From contig SXSK01000268.1 in assembly GCA_005793375.1 (NCBI GenBank), positions 1-37,481 of the forward strand: a DNA stretch of 37,481 nt, read 5' to 3'. Below the pieces are notes generated by a model. That model made no database searches, was not told the DNA's origin, and worked only from the letters and a program-made list of their open reading frames with translations. Positions 17,457-25,920 of the stretch are shown piece by piece. Each line of letters starts with the position of its first letter. Position 1 is the stretch's first letter. The DNA is from Verrucomicrobiales bacterium (GTDB lineage Bacteria; Verrucomicrobiota; Verrucomicrobiia; Limisphaerales; UBA9464). Both the position numbers and the translations under genes were made by a program.

Positions 17457-18554
17457 ATGGCCAAAGGAAGCATCTTTCCAAAAGAATCGATCCATCGCGT
17501 GGATCCAAAGACTGGCGCCCAAATACGCCAAATTACTTCACACCCCAGCATTCACCATCATCCCTTCTACTATCTGCCGGCGTATGACGACGCCATGCGA
17601 TGGCTCGTCCTGGTTTCTTACCGCACGGGAACACCTCAACTCTTCGTCGAGGAGCAAGCCTCCGGATCGTTGATCCAATTGACGGAGCGTCCCGACCTCC
17701 ATGAATGGTCCATCCACCCGTCTCATGATGGTCGATTTGTCTATTTCACTGCCGGCACGGGCGCTTGGCGGATCGAGATCGAATCACAACACGAAGAATG
17801 CCTCGCGCAGTTCCAAACAACCCGTCTGAACGAAGCGGGTATGGTCGCCGGCGCCATGGGCACCACCACGCTCAGCCGAGATGACCGGTGGTGGGCCTTC
17901 CCTGTAAAGAAAGGAACCAACTCCCAATTCCATGTGCTCGATACCCACACCGGCAAGGATTCAGTCATCCTCGAACGCGACACGATTTGTCACCCGCAAT
18001 TTCACCCGGATGATCCCGCCCAGCTTCGCTATGGCGGACCATTTTTTGATCGCCTTTGGATCATTCGCCGGGACGGCACCGACCACCGTTTGGTGTACCG
18101 GCGGGACGTGTCAAAGAAGGAATGGATCGTTCACGAATGCTGGCGGCCGGGCACCCGAGAAATTCTCACGGTCAACTGGCCGCTCGGCGTCATAGGAATT
18201 CATGTGGACACGGGTCAGGTCCGGCCCGTCTGCAACTTCAACGCTTGGCACCCCATGATCAATCGCAGGGGAACCCTAATGGTGACCGACACCAAATCCC
18301 CCGATATCGGTCTACAATTATTTGACCCGAGCGACAGCATCGGCATGCCCCGTGCTCTGTGCTTTCCCAATGCCACGAATGCCGGCGTTCATTGGAACCT
18401 CGGTCATTGCCCCTACGATGACGGTGTCACCGATGTCTACGCCCCGCAGCACACCCATCCACATCCCAACTTTTCTCCCGACGGGCGCCGTGTCGTATTC
18501 ACTTCGGATGCCAGTGGAATCGCGCAAGTACATGAGGTTAAGCTGCCCGTCTGA
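17457..18554 (+). CDS. Oligogalacturonate lyase-like beta-propeller (pectate lyase family 22-like)
   Basis: 365 residues, with no signal peptide seen, so probably cytoplasmic. The protein is a WD/TolB-like propeller (HPSHDGRFVYFTAG, FSPDGRRVVFTSD). It starts like oligogalacturonate lyases, with a basic start, then a DPKTG and QIRQITSHP pattern. Four candidate manganese ligands are in place: H265 in AWHPM and Q331, H334, H336 in the QHTHPH motif. This matches the Gln-x-x-His-x-His triad plus one distant His that I recall for the Yersinia enzyme. The family cleaves short unsaturated oligogalacturonides by beta-elimination. Overall similarity is moderate, and another uronide could be the substrate. 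Last gene of the 14901-18554 unit. Confidence 0.7.
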   Translation: MAKGSIFPKESIHRVDPKTGAQIRQITSHPSIHHHPFYYLPAYDDAMRWLVLVSYRTGTPQLFVEEQASGSLIQLTERPDLHEWSIHPSHDGRFVYFTAGTGAWRIEIESQHEECLAQFQTTRLNEAGMVAGAMGTTTLSRDDRWWAFPVKKGTNSQFHVLDTHTGKDSVILERDTICHPQFHPDDPAQLRYGGPFFDRLWIIRRDGTDHRLVYRRDVSKKEWIVHECWRPGTREILTVNWPLGVIGIHVDTGQVRPVCNFNAWHPMINRRGTLMVTDTKSPDIGLQLFDPSDSIGMPRALCFPNATNAGVHWNLGHCPYDDGVTDVYAPQHTHPHPNFSPDGRRVVFTSDASGIAQVHEVKLPV

Positions 18555-18877
18555 ACCAACACCACCTACCGTTTAGATCGAAGCCCAGCACCCCAAGCAA
18601 TTGGCAATTTTTGGGGAAGATCGTCTCGGTATTCGTCACGAATGCTGGGGCTCGAAGTAACCACCGAACATGCGCGACGCATGTTGAAGGAATCCCGGAA
18701 AGGATTTGTCGATTTCTATGCAGGTTGGACGGTTTAGAAGCGGACAGGAGGATGCTATTGGTGACGAGGCATCAATCGGACTCTTTTCCGAGGACATTCG
18801 AGCGGTCGGCAGGCCTCCTGCTTTAGAGGCCTCATTGTGTGCGATTGCCCGAAGACATCGCCACACAAAGTTACCCT
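18555..18877. other. Intergenic region (323 bp) with inverted repeats
   Basis: I see no gene here. An imperfect inverted repeat (11 of 13 bases) pairs 18578-18590 with 18643-18655, and inside it CCCCAA at 18591-18596 pairs with TTGGGG at 18611-18616. A second, compact hairpin is at 18667-18685, an 8-bp stem with a 3-base loop and no U-run. The first could form the 3' end of the 14901-18554 transcript. The promoter of the HAD gene should lie at the right end, but I cannot place it. Confidence 0.4.
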
Positions 18878-19792
18878 ATGAAGACCGGCTTTCTCATCGA
18901 CATGGATGGTGTAATTTATCGGGAAAACAATCTCATTCCAGGTGCCGAAGATTTCGTCCGTGCACTCATGGCCACCGGAACTCCCTTTCTGTTTTTAACC
19001 AATAATTCTGCGCCCACTCCCGAGGATCTCGCGGTCCGTATGAAACACCTGGGAATACCCGGTTTGGCCGCCAAACATTTTTATACCTCAGCACTGAACA
19101 CCGCGGACTTCCTAGTCGAGACCGATCCGGAATGTACCGTCTTCGTGATCGGTGAAGGGGGACTACACACCGCCCTGCACGAGAAACGCATCGCCAGTGA
19201 TTCGATCCAACCCCGCTATGTCATCGTCGGAGAGGGTGCAGCCACGATGGAACGACTCGCCAAGGCTCATGAATGCATCGAGCGCGGAGCACGCCTATTG
19301 GCGACCAACCCCGATAATTGGTGTCCGGTGTCCAGCGAACGCACCCGACCAGGCGCTGGAGCCACCGCTGCTTTCCTCGAAGCCAGTACCGGGCGTCGCG
19401 CCTATTACCTCGGCAAACCGAATGGGTTCATGTTTCACCGCGCTCGACGCAAGTTGGTGGAAGTCGCCCTGCAGGAACCAGAACATGTCGTTATGATCGG
19501 AGATACGATGGAAACCGACATCCGAGGTGCTATTGAAGTCGGTCTTCAATCCTACCTGGTCCTGAGCGGATCAACTCAGATCGAAGGCGTCTCCGACTAT
19601 GTTTATCAGCCCACACGCATTCTAAACAGCGTCGCGGATTTGGTTGAGGAAGTGAAAACCGGGATCCCTTGCGATCGACTCAGCAGCCCCGCTTTTGGCT
19701 GCCGTGCCAATCCAGGTCGCGCCGGCAACCGACATCAAACCGACGTATTCGCCCTTCATAAACCTCGCCCGCGCCCAGCCATGACGAAGTGA
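18878..19792 (+). CDS. HAD-superfamily (IIA, NagD-like) sugar/nucleotide phosphatase
   Basis: 304 residues from ATG 18878; an upstream in-frame GTG adds 13 unlikely residues. FLIDMDGVIYRENN gives the catalytic DxDG (D8, D10), FLTNNSA is motif II, LGKPNGFMF provides the motif III lysine and GDTMETDIRGAIEVG is motif IV. The IIA cap lies between motifs II and III. NagD-type enzymes dephosphorylate nucleotides or sugar phosphates. The last ~40 residues (after LVEEVKTG) are Arg/Pro-rich and extend beyond the usual end of the family. They may be a read-through caused by a lost stop. It converges with argF, with only 10 bases between the genes. Confidence 0.88.
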   Translation: MKTGFLIDMDGVIYRENNLIPGAEDFVRALMATGTPFLFLTNNSAPTPEDLAVRMKHLGIPGLAAKHFYTSALNTADFLVETDPECTVFVIGEGGLHTALHEKRIASDSIQPRYVIVGEGAATMERLAKAHECIERGARLLATNPDNWCPVSSERTRPGAGATAAFLEASTGRRAYYLGKPNGFMFHRARRKLVEVALQEPEHVVMIGDTMETDIRGAIEVGLQSYLVLSGSTQIEGVSDYVYQPTRILNSVADLVEEVKTGIPCDRLSSPAFGCRANPGRAGNRHQTDVFALHKPRPRPAMTK

Positions 19793-19802
19793 AAGACCCC
19801 GT

Positions 19803-20699
19803 TCACTGAACCATCCATGCAAGGAGGGACTTTTGAGTATGCAACCGGTTCTCCGCTTGGGTGAAGATCGTGTTGGCATGCACTTCGAGGATTTCCTCGG
19901 TGATCTCCTTACCTCGATAGGCAGGAAGGCAGTGCATCACTAAGGCAACAGGCCGTGCTTTTTTGACCAAGGCTTCATTGATTTGGTACGACGAAAGATC
20001 CTTCAACCGCTGAGCCGACTCGGATTCTTTGCCCATCGATACCCAGACATCCGTGTACAATAGGTCGGCTCCATCCGCCGCAGCATCCAGGTCTTCCGTG
20101 CAAAGCACTCGTCCACCCGCTTTGAGAAGAAGTTCTTGGGAGGGCTGATAGGCTTTCGGTGCGGCAATCCGCAGTTCGAAGTCGAGCTTGGTCGCTGCCC
20201 ATATCCAACTCGCAGGCACATTACAGGCACCATCGCCTACAAACGTCACGACTTTGCCAGCGATCGACTCTCGACGAAGTTCTTCAAACGTAAAAATGTC
20301 AGTCAATATCTGGCAGGGATGCTCACTGTCCGTCAGGGCATTGACCGTTGGGATCTTGGAGTACCTGGCGAATTCCTCAACGTCCGCCTGGGCATAGGTT
20401 CGAATGACGGCACCATGGATCATGCGGCCCAGTACCCTAGCGGTATCTCGAATCGGTTCGCCACGCCCCAATTGAATATCGTTCGGATTCAAAAACATCG
20501 TGCCGCCACCAAGTTCACGAATCCCCACCTCAAAACTGACGCGGGTACGAGTCGATGACTTCGTGAAAATCAATGCCCAAGTCTGCCCCTCCAAGGGTCG
20601 TCGATGAGACCCACGATTTCGTTTGAACTCGCCCGCCCCATTAAGGATCTCCCGAATGTCGGGCGCAGTAAGTTGCTCTAGACTCAACAAATGTTTCAT
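19803..20699 (-). CDS. argF: Ornithine carbamoyltransferase
   Basis: 298 residues. It catalyses carbamoyl phosphate plus L-ornithine to L-citrulline in arginine synthesis, in the cytoplasm as a trimer. Carbamoyl phosphate is bound by STRTRVSFE (residues ~49-57) and by HPCQ after ALTDSE. VMHCLPAYRGKEI holds the catalytic Cys of the HCLP motif and the ornithine-binding region. A LGRGEPIRDTARVLGRM segment fits the OTCase family. Length is typical (about 300-310). ATG 20699 starts directly at MKHLLSLEQLT, as in relatives. It stands alone on the minus strand with no other arg genes in the window. Aspartate and succinylornithine carbamoyltransferases are less likely given HCLPAYRG. Confidence 0.95.
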   Translation of the reverse strand: MKHLLSLEQLTAPDIREILNGAGEFKRNRGSHRRPLEGQTWALIFTKSSTRTRVSFEVGIRELGGGTMFLNPNDIQLGRGEPIRDTARVLGRMIHGAVIRTYAQADVEEFARYSKIPTVNALTDSEHPCQILTDIFTFEELRRESIAGKVVTFVGDGACNVPASWIWAATKLDFELRIAAPKAYQPSQELLLKAGGRVLCTEDLDAAADGADLLYTDVWVSMGKESESAQRLKDLSSYQINEALVKKARPVALVMHCLPAYRGKEITEEILEVHANTIFTQAENRLHTQKSLLAWMVQ

Positions 20700-20917
20700 T
20701 TAGCAATGCAATCGGGGCAGCCTCAGATCACCCGGCCGCCCCGGAAAAATAAGTTAATACGCAGACCCCACCCCCTCCGTCACGCTCGAATCGCGACAAT
20801 TCTTGTGTCAGTGGTGACAAGTTAGGACCATCCAACGGGACGAGCCATAAGCCCCGCCCCCATACCTGCTGATCCCCTTGCAAAAAATCCCACTTGAGGG
20901 GATCATCTTCCCGTCCA
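20700..20917. promoter_or_regulatory. Divergent intergenic region with a hairpin before the membrane-protein gene
   Basis: This 218-base stretch separates argF (leftward) from the membrane gene (rightward). A 9-bp inverted repeat, TGATCCCCT at 20870-20878 and AGGGGATCA at 20897-20905, brackets a 17-base A-rich loop. It ends about 12 bases before ATG 20918, where it could influence translation start. No known riboswitch motif was recognised. Confidence 0.3.
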
Positions 20918-22129
20918 ATGGACACTGTTCACCCCACACGAACTGGGACAAATGCCCCAAACAACTCGGCACCACTGACCAGAAGCCCAGGCTGCACAAA
21001 TCAAATTCCCTGGTTCTGCTGGGCAACCATCCTTGGCGGGCTATGCCTTACAGTCGGCATCTTGTGGGATATCTCCTGGCATTCCACCATCGGTCGCGAC
21101 ACATTTTTTACCCCAGCCCATATTGCCGTGTATCTGGGAGGTTCCTTGGGCGGCATCGTCTGTGGATGGCTCGTGCTGCAAGCAACCCTGCTCCAGCGCG
21201 GCGCCTACCGTGAACGCACGGTGAGCGTCTTGGGATTCCGGGGACCGATTGGGGCCTGGGTCGTTATCTGGGGTGCTTCCGCCATGTTAGTCTCGGCGCC
21301 ATTCGATGATTGGTGGCATAACGCTTATGGACTGGACGTTCGAATCCTCAGCCCACCGCACGTCTTGCTCGCTCTCGGCATGTATCATGTCGTGCTGGGT
21401 GCTAGTATGATGGCTTGGAGTTGGATGAACAACCTCTCGGATACGGATCGCTCACGCTTCAGCTGGTTCTTGACCGCCGCTGGAGGCATCCAACTCACAT
21501 TGGCGTCAATGCTGATTTTGGAGATCAGTGTGCCCAATCGACAACATAGCCCCACCTTCGTCTTCGCGTCCGCGTTGTTGTTCCCGGGAATTCTCGCGAG
21601 CGCCGCCCGCAATTCGTATACTAAATGGCCGGCGACTCAGGTAGCTCTGGCCTATTTCCTCTTGTTTGAACTCATGGGTTTGGTCCTTCCGCTCTTCCCA
21701 GCCGAGCCGAAACTCGCGCCCATTCTGACGCGTGTCACTCACATGGTACCACCTATGTTCCCGCTGCTTTTGTTCGTCCCGGCCATCGGAATGGATTGGG
21801 TGTATAGCCGGTGCGGGCGCGGGGGCGGCTGGAAACGGGACATTGCCGTCGCGGCACTCTGCGGCATCGCCTTCATCACACTCTACATTCCCACTCAGTG
21901 GTACGCCTCCAAGTTTTTGCTCAGCCCGCTCGCCGACAACACGTTCTTTCATGGGCATGGTCGATATTTCGGTTACCGCGCATCGCCCGGAAACTTCCGA
22001 TTTGAATTCTGGAATCGACGAGAGCCCCCGATCCAATTCCAGACCTGGGTCTGGGGCACCACCTTGGCAGCTGCCTCATCTTGGATCGGCATCTCCATCG
22101 GCAATTTTCTCGCGCGAATTCGTCGATGA
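20918..22129 (+). CDS. Polytopic membrane protein of unknown function
   Basis: 403 residues from ATG 20918 (a TTG at 20894 is possible but lies in the hairpin). I count about nine to ten hydrophobic helices. Conserved-looking polar positions lie at helix edges: WDISWHSTIGRDTFFTPAHIAVYLGG, FDDWWHNAYGLDVRILSPPHVLLALGMYH and RVTHMVPPMFPLLLFVPAIGMDW. The repeated His and Trp in these loops could bind a metal or haem, but this is a guess. Its stop overlaps the next gene's start (ATGA at 22126), so the two are co-translated and probably form a complex. I do not recognise a named family with confidence. Confidence 0.7.
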   Translation: MDTVHPTRTGTNAPNNSAPLTRSPGCTNQIPWFCWATILGGLCLTVGILWDISWHSTIGRDTFFTPAHIAVYLGGSLGGIVCGWLVLQATLLQRGAYRERTVSVLGFRGPIGAWVVIWGASAMLVSAPFDDWWHNAYGLDVRILSPPHVLLALGMYHVVLGASMMAWSWMNNLSDTDRSRFSWFLTAAGGIQLTLASMLILEISVPNRQHSPTFVFASALLFPGILASAARNSYTKWPATQVALAYFLLFELMGLVLPLFPAEPKLAPILTRVTHMVPPMFPLLLFVPAIGMDWVYSRCGRGGGWKRDIAVAALCGIAFITLYIPTQWYASKFLLSPLADNTFFHGHGRYFGYRASPGNFRFEFWNRREPPIQFQTWVWGTTLAAASSWIGISIGNFLARIRR

Positions 22130-23688
22130 CTTCTCCCATGCAGATCCCACCGCTAACGCGCCTCCTCCCTCTGCGGCTGATCGCTCTTCTGTGGCTCAAC
22201 CAAGATCCCTCGTTACATGCCCACATCGGCAATCCCAATGCAGTTTTTGAAGGAACCGCCGGCCCGTACCCAATTCGCGCCATCATTCAAACCCCGCCAG
22301 TTGTCCCAGGTCTAGCCAGGATCAATGTCCGGATCTTGAGTGGTACTCCCGATTCCGTTGAAGTCTTACCCATCCATTGGCGGACCGGGCGAAATGGAGC
22401 GCCCAATCCAGATCGTGCCGTGCGGGTTCCAGGCGATTCTAATCTGTTTACCGCAGAGCTTTGGCTCATGGTACAAGGGGCTTATTCCGTCGATATATTA
22501 GTCAATGGAACTGCTGGCAAGGGGGCCATCAAGGTGCCGGTCAATTCACTCGCCACCACAGCCATTGAAATGCCGAGGGCACTCGGCTGGATCCTCGCAA
22601 TACTCGGCTCGGGCTTGATGGTGCTCCTGATCGGCACGGTGCGAGCCGCCGCGCGCGAGGCAATGCTCCCAGCCGGGGAACCACTCTCCTCACAACGCCG
22701 CCAAGCCGGCCGTCTCGCGACAATTTCTGCGTGCATTGTCACAGTTGGCTTGGTTTATGCCGGCCAATACTGGTGGAACCTCGAAGACCGCACCCATCGC
22801 GCCCGCGAACTCTATAAACCCATTCCCAATCGCGTTTCCATTTTAGACGACGCCCAGGGGGCGCGGATTCGGCTGGAGTTGGATGCCGATCCTGTCGTGC
22901 AGGTAATCCCATTGGTGCCGGATCACGGACGCTTGATGCATCTGTTTCTCATCCAGAATAGTGTCCAGAAGTCTCTCGCGCATCTACACCCACAGCCGAA
23001 CGAATCCAAATCTGTCTTCGAATGTCAGTTTCCACCCCTGCCACCAGGTCGTTACCGCGTGTTCGCCGATATCACTCGTGAAACAGGTCTGAGCGAAACC
23101 ATCACCAACACGCTGGAGATTTACCAATCGCGAAACCCGAATCAACGAGTCCATCTCACCGATTCCGACGATAGTTGGCATATCTTGGGGTCCGTTCCGA
23201 ACTCCACCCACGCCGAACTCCTAGACGGGTGGACAGCGCGGATCACTACGACGACCCCGATCGTCGCGAATGATCCGGTGGCCCTCGAAGTGCGAATCAA
23301 CGGCCCCGACGGTAGGCCTGCCCCGTTGCAAGGATACATGGGCATGTTGGGCCACGCGGTCATCGTCAGTGCCGATGGCACGGTGTTTTCCCACGTCCAC
23401 CCCGCTGGCACCGTCTCAATGGCAGCTCAACGACAATTTTTGAGCCGAGACGGCGAGAACGTGGACAAGGCGCTGGCGGATGCCAACTGCGGGGACCTTA
23501 CCGTCCTGCCCATCTCGGTCGCCGAAGCTCTCGGGCGAGGAGGCCTCGTCCGATTTCCGTACGCGTTTCCAACTGCGGGCACTTACACCCTCTGGGTTCA
23601 GGTCAAGATCAGCGGCAGAATCCAGACGGCCTGTTTTGCCCTTCGAGTTCTGCCAGGCAAAGACCGCACTTGGAATCCCTACCAATAA
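22126..23688 (+). CDS. Membrane-anchored periplasmic protein with CopC/YtkA-like beta-sandwich domains
   Basis: 520 residues. It starts with a hydrophobic signal (residues ~12-30, RLLPLRLIALLWL) ending near AHIGNP. A beta-sandwich domain to about residue 150 follows, then two transmembrane helices (~157-178 and ~203-222). A second periplasmic region has RLMHLFLIQNSVQKSLAHLHPQP, a pattern common in YtkA/FixH/CopC-like proteins. The C-terminal domain holds MGMLGHAVIVSADGTVFSHVHPAG. His-rich MHLF, HLHP and HVHP sites could bind copper or another metal; that is inference. It overlaps the upstream membrane gene by four bases. The pair may act in metal handling or respiratory-complex assembly, but no diagnostic partner (oxidase subunit, Sco) is in the window. 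Confidence 0.65.
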   Translation: MTSPMQIPPLTRLLPLRLIALLWLNQDPSLHAHIGNPNAVFEGTAGPYPIRAIIQTPPVVPGLARINVRILSGTPDSVEVLPIHWRTGRNGAPNPDRAVRVPGDSNLFTAELWLMVQGAYSVDILVNGTAGKGAIKVPVNSLATTAIEMPRALGWILAILGSGLMVLLIGTVRAAAREAMLPAGEPLSSQRRQAGRLATISACIVTVGLVYAGQYWWNLEDRTHRARELYKPIPNRVSILDDAQGARIRLELDADPVVQVIPLVPDHGRLMHLFLIQNSVQKSLAHLHPQPNESKSVFECQFPPLPPGRYRVFADITRETGLSETITNTLEIYQSRNPNQRVHLTDSDDSWHILGSVPNSTHAELLDGWTARITTTTPIVANDPVALEVRINGPDGRPAPLQGYMGMLGHAVIVSADGTVFSHVHPAGTVSMAAQRQFLSRDGENVDKALADANCGDLTVLPISVAEALGRGGLVRFPYAFPTAGTYTLWVQVKISGRIQTACFALRVLPGKDRTWNPYQ

Positions 23689-23740
23689 CCGCAGCCAAAC
23701 CCAACTGCCGCATCCGGGGTGGGTGACTCGGGTTTCGAGA

Positions 23741-24574
23741 TCAACGGGACACTCTCAGCACCCAATCGTGACGATCCGCAGGATTCGCCCACCGGCGCAT
23801 ATCCTGAATTTCGCGGCGATTCAAGCTGTCGACGTGGCCATCCACGGCGGCCGCAACGGTCCGCTGGCTATGGCGAGGATGTACATGCCCCCAAGCCTCA
23901 GGTCCATCTTCCGTATTCCAATCTACCGCCCAACGGCGTGCCATGAGAAAGGGCGGCTTCACCACGTAAAACCCCTGAACAATTTTCCCTTCAAATGGAC
24001 CTCGGGCAGACGCGAACACCATCAACTCTGAAGGGCGAAGCGAGTCCGAATCCTTCAGGACGCAGAAACGGCCGAAACGATCCACCGCCTTTCCATCAGG
24101 CGGCAATTCCAAGTCGTCCCCACCTATAAAGACCGAATTGATACCCAAAGACGGAAACACGCTGGCGGCATAAACCCCGACGGCCTTATCCTCCATGGAT
24201 TCAAAACGCTCTAGCAGTGCTCGATTCTCGTTGGCATAAATCACTTTAAAACTGTTCCCAAGGTAGGGAGCCAACCGCCAAGGGTAACGGGCATTTATCG
24301 GATGAGTGACTTCGCGCCCCTGAAAATCCTGGGCGGGATAACCATATCGATACCCCGGAATTACCTGTCCCTGGTGCTCATCCGCATACAACTGCCAACT
24401 AACCATCAATTGCTTGGCCGAATTCAGCTCATTCGCCCGGCGAGCCTGACCTTTGGCCTTGCCCAATGCCGGCAACAGCATTCCCGCCAACAATGCGATA
24501 ATCGAAACCACCACAAGCAATTCCACCAAGGTGAATCCTTGGCGCTGGATGGACTGGCGATAAACGCGTTTCAC
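23741..24574 (-). CDS. Pseudopilin-like protein with type IV prepilin N-terminal cleavage/methylation motif
   Basis: 277 residues from GTG 24574. The leader RQSIQRQG is followed by FTLVELLVVVSIIALLAGMLLPAL: cleavage after Gly13, the Glu5 of the mature protein, and one hydrophobic helix. KAKGQARRANELNSAKQLMVSWQLYADEH is the usual helix extension of the very numerous Verrucomicrobia/Planctomycetes type II secretion-like pseudopilins. The C-terminal domain (GDDLELPPDGK, DGHVDSLNRREI) resembles the DUF1559-type or H-X9-DG region, ending with a variant of that motif. These proteins are processed by prepilin peptidase and inserted in the inner membrane; individual functions are unknown. The previous gene ends 86 bases upstream. 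Confidence 0.88.
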   Translation of the reverse strand: MKRVYRQSIQRQGFTLVELLVVVSIIALLAGMLLPALGKAKGQARRANELNSAKQLMVSWQLYADEHQGQVIPGYRYGYPAQDFQGREVTHPINARYPWRLAPYLGNSFKVIYANENRALLERFESMEDKAVGVYAASVFPSLGINSVFIGGDDLELPPDGKAVDRFGRFCVLKDSDSLRPSELMVFASARGPFEGKIVQGFYVVKPPFLMARRWAVDWNTEDGPEAWGHVHPRHSQRTVAAAVDGHVDSLNRREIQDMRRWANPADRHDWVLRVSR

Positions 24575-24649
24575 TGGTTACTCATTAGCTGCCTTTCGGA
24601 GGCACAGCTTGCGCAATCTTGCCTAAACATGTCTGGAAATTGCTGCCAC

Positions 24650-24664
24650 TTAACTGACAGTTAA
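24650..24664. promoter_or_regulatory. Near-perfect palindrome upstream of the pseudopilin gene
   Basis: TTAACTG and CAGTTAA (24650-24656 and 24658-24664) flank one central A. The site overlaps the stop codon of the PQQ-like gene and lies about 76 bases upstream of the pseudopilin start. The compact symmetry fits a dimeric repressor operator better than a terminator (no U-run, loop too small). No regulator is identified. Confidence 0.3.
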
Positions 24665-25881
24665 TCAGCGCCTGTGCGTCGACCAAATTTCCACAGTCGG
24701 TTTTCGCTTCGTAGAAAAAGCGCGCCCTGGGCAATCGAAGGTGTCCCCAAGACATTCGTGGCTCCCAAATCGAATTCGCTCACCACCAATCCCTCAGGTT
24801 TGCTGATATCAATGACCTGTGCCACACCCTTTTCACTGATGCAGTAAAGGTGATTCCCAGCGGCGATCGGCGAGGCACTAAAGGGTCCTTTCAGCCTCAG
24901 CTGCCATAATCGAGTCCCCGTTGAGGCTTCGCCGCAGCTCAAGACACCGCCATCGTTGAGAGAAAACAATTTGTCGCCGACCACGACCGGACTGGATGTG
25001 CCCGGACGCAATTGTCCCGATCGCCAGACCTGCTTCAGCGGTTGACCTGCTGCAACTGGTTCCAACACAGTGAGTCCCTGCGAGGGCACAAACAGTCGAC
25101 CACCAGAAACTGCTGTTGAGGGGACACTGGAGGCACCTTCGCTGTATTCCCACAAAACCTTTCCCGACATCGGCTCCACTCCCGTAATGCCTTGGGTACT
25201 CTGTAGGACAACCACCGTCTTGCCCGCAGGCTCCGTTAGCAGGACCGGTGAGGTCCAATTGGCTTTCTTAGGCCGATCCAATTTCCAACGCGTGTCTCCC
25301 GTTCGCGCGTCCAAGCCCGCCGTGAAGCTTTCACTGTCATTCTCCACCTGCGCAACCAGAACACCATCCGCCGTCACCAGGGAAGAACTCATCCCGAGGG
25401 AATTACTGGCATTGGGAAAGTCACGCCCCAAACCACGGTACCAAAGGAGATTTCCATCGAGATCCAATGCCACACAGTCATTCGAGGAGAAGAATGCAAA
25501 TACGCGCTCTCCATCACTCGCGGGTGTTGGAGCGGCGACACTGGTCTTCTCGTGCGCCATCGTCCGGCCCGTGGCCCAGAATTGCCGTTCCCAGCGGAGC
25601 GAACCCTTGGAAGCATCAAAGCAGAGCACATGTAGTCGATCCTGCTTTGGACCGCTCGAACAGGTCACAAACACGCGGTCACCGATTATGATCGGCGAGG
25701 ATAATCCACGCCCTGGCAACCCCACGCTCCAGGAGATGGCTTTGGCGTCGAGTTGTGTCGGAACCAGGGTGTCATCCGACACCCCACTGCCCTGTGGCCC
25801 GCGAAATTGGGTCCAATTTGCCGCAGTCAGCGTCAGGGCAGCCAACGTGGCGCCAATCGTGAGAATCGAAAGGAATTTCAT
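24661..25881 (-). CDS. Secreted PQQ-like beta-propeller repeat protein
   Basis: 406 residues. The signal peptide MKFLSILTIGATLAALTLTAA is followed by NWTQFRGPQGSGVSDD, a start typical of Verrucomicrobia/Planctomycetes PQQ-binding-like propellers (WPQFRGPnGsG). Blades recur with GDRVFVTCSSG, GERVFAFFSSNDCVALDLDGNLLWYRGLG, GKVLWEYSEGASSVPSTAVSGGRLFVPS and GTRLWQLRLKGPFSASPIAAGNHLYCIS. The fold resembles BamB and quinoprotein dehydrogenases, but nothing here proves cofactor binding. It probably acts in the periplasm. It is 39 bases downstream of the secreted scaffold-like gene, in the same unit as the DUF1549/DUF1501 pair. Confidence 0.88.
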   Translation of the reverse strand: MKFLSILTIGATLAALTLTAANWTQFRGPQGSGVSDDTLVPTQLDAKAISWSVGLPGRGLSSPIIIGDRVFVTCSSGPKQDRLHVLCFDASKGSLRWERQFWATGRTMAHEKTSVAAPTPASDGERVFAFFSSNDCVALDLDGNLLWYRGLGRDFPNASNSLGMSSSLVTADGVLVAQVENDSESFTAGLDARTGDTRWKLDRPKKANWTSPVLLTEPAGKTVVVLQSTQGITGVEPMSGKVLWEYSEGASSVPSTAVSGGRLFVPSQGLTVLEPVAAGQPLKQVWRSGQLRPGTSSPVVVGDKLFSLNDGGVLSCGEASTGTRLWQLRLKGPFSASPIAAGNHLYCISEKGVAQVIDISKPEGLVVSEFDLGATNVLGTPSIAQGALFLRSENRLWKFGRRTGAD

Positions 25882-25920
25882 GAATGTTGTCCGGTGAGAA
25901 AAGAAGACAGTCGCGGATGC

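Noticed and set aside
18839-18877. GTG 18839 as start of the HAD phosphatase
   Set aside because: Adds 13 residues before the standard hydrophobic strand and DxDG; ATG 18878 fits the family.
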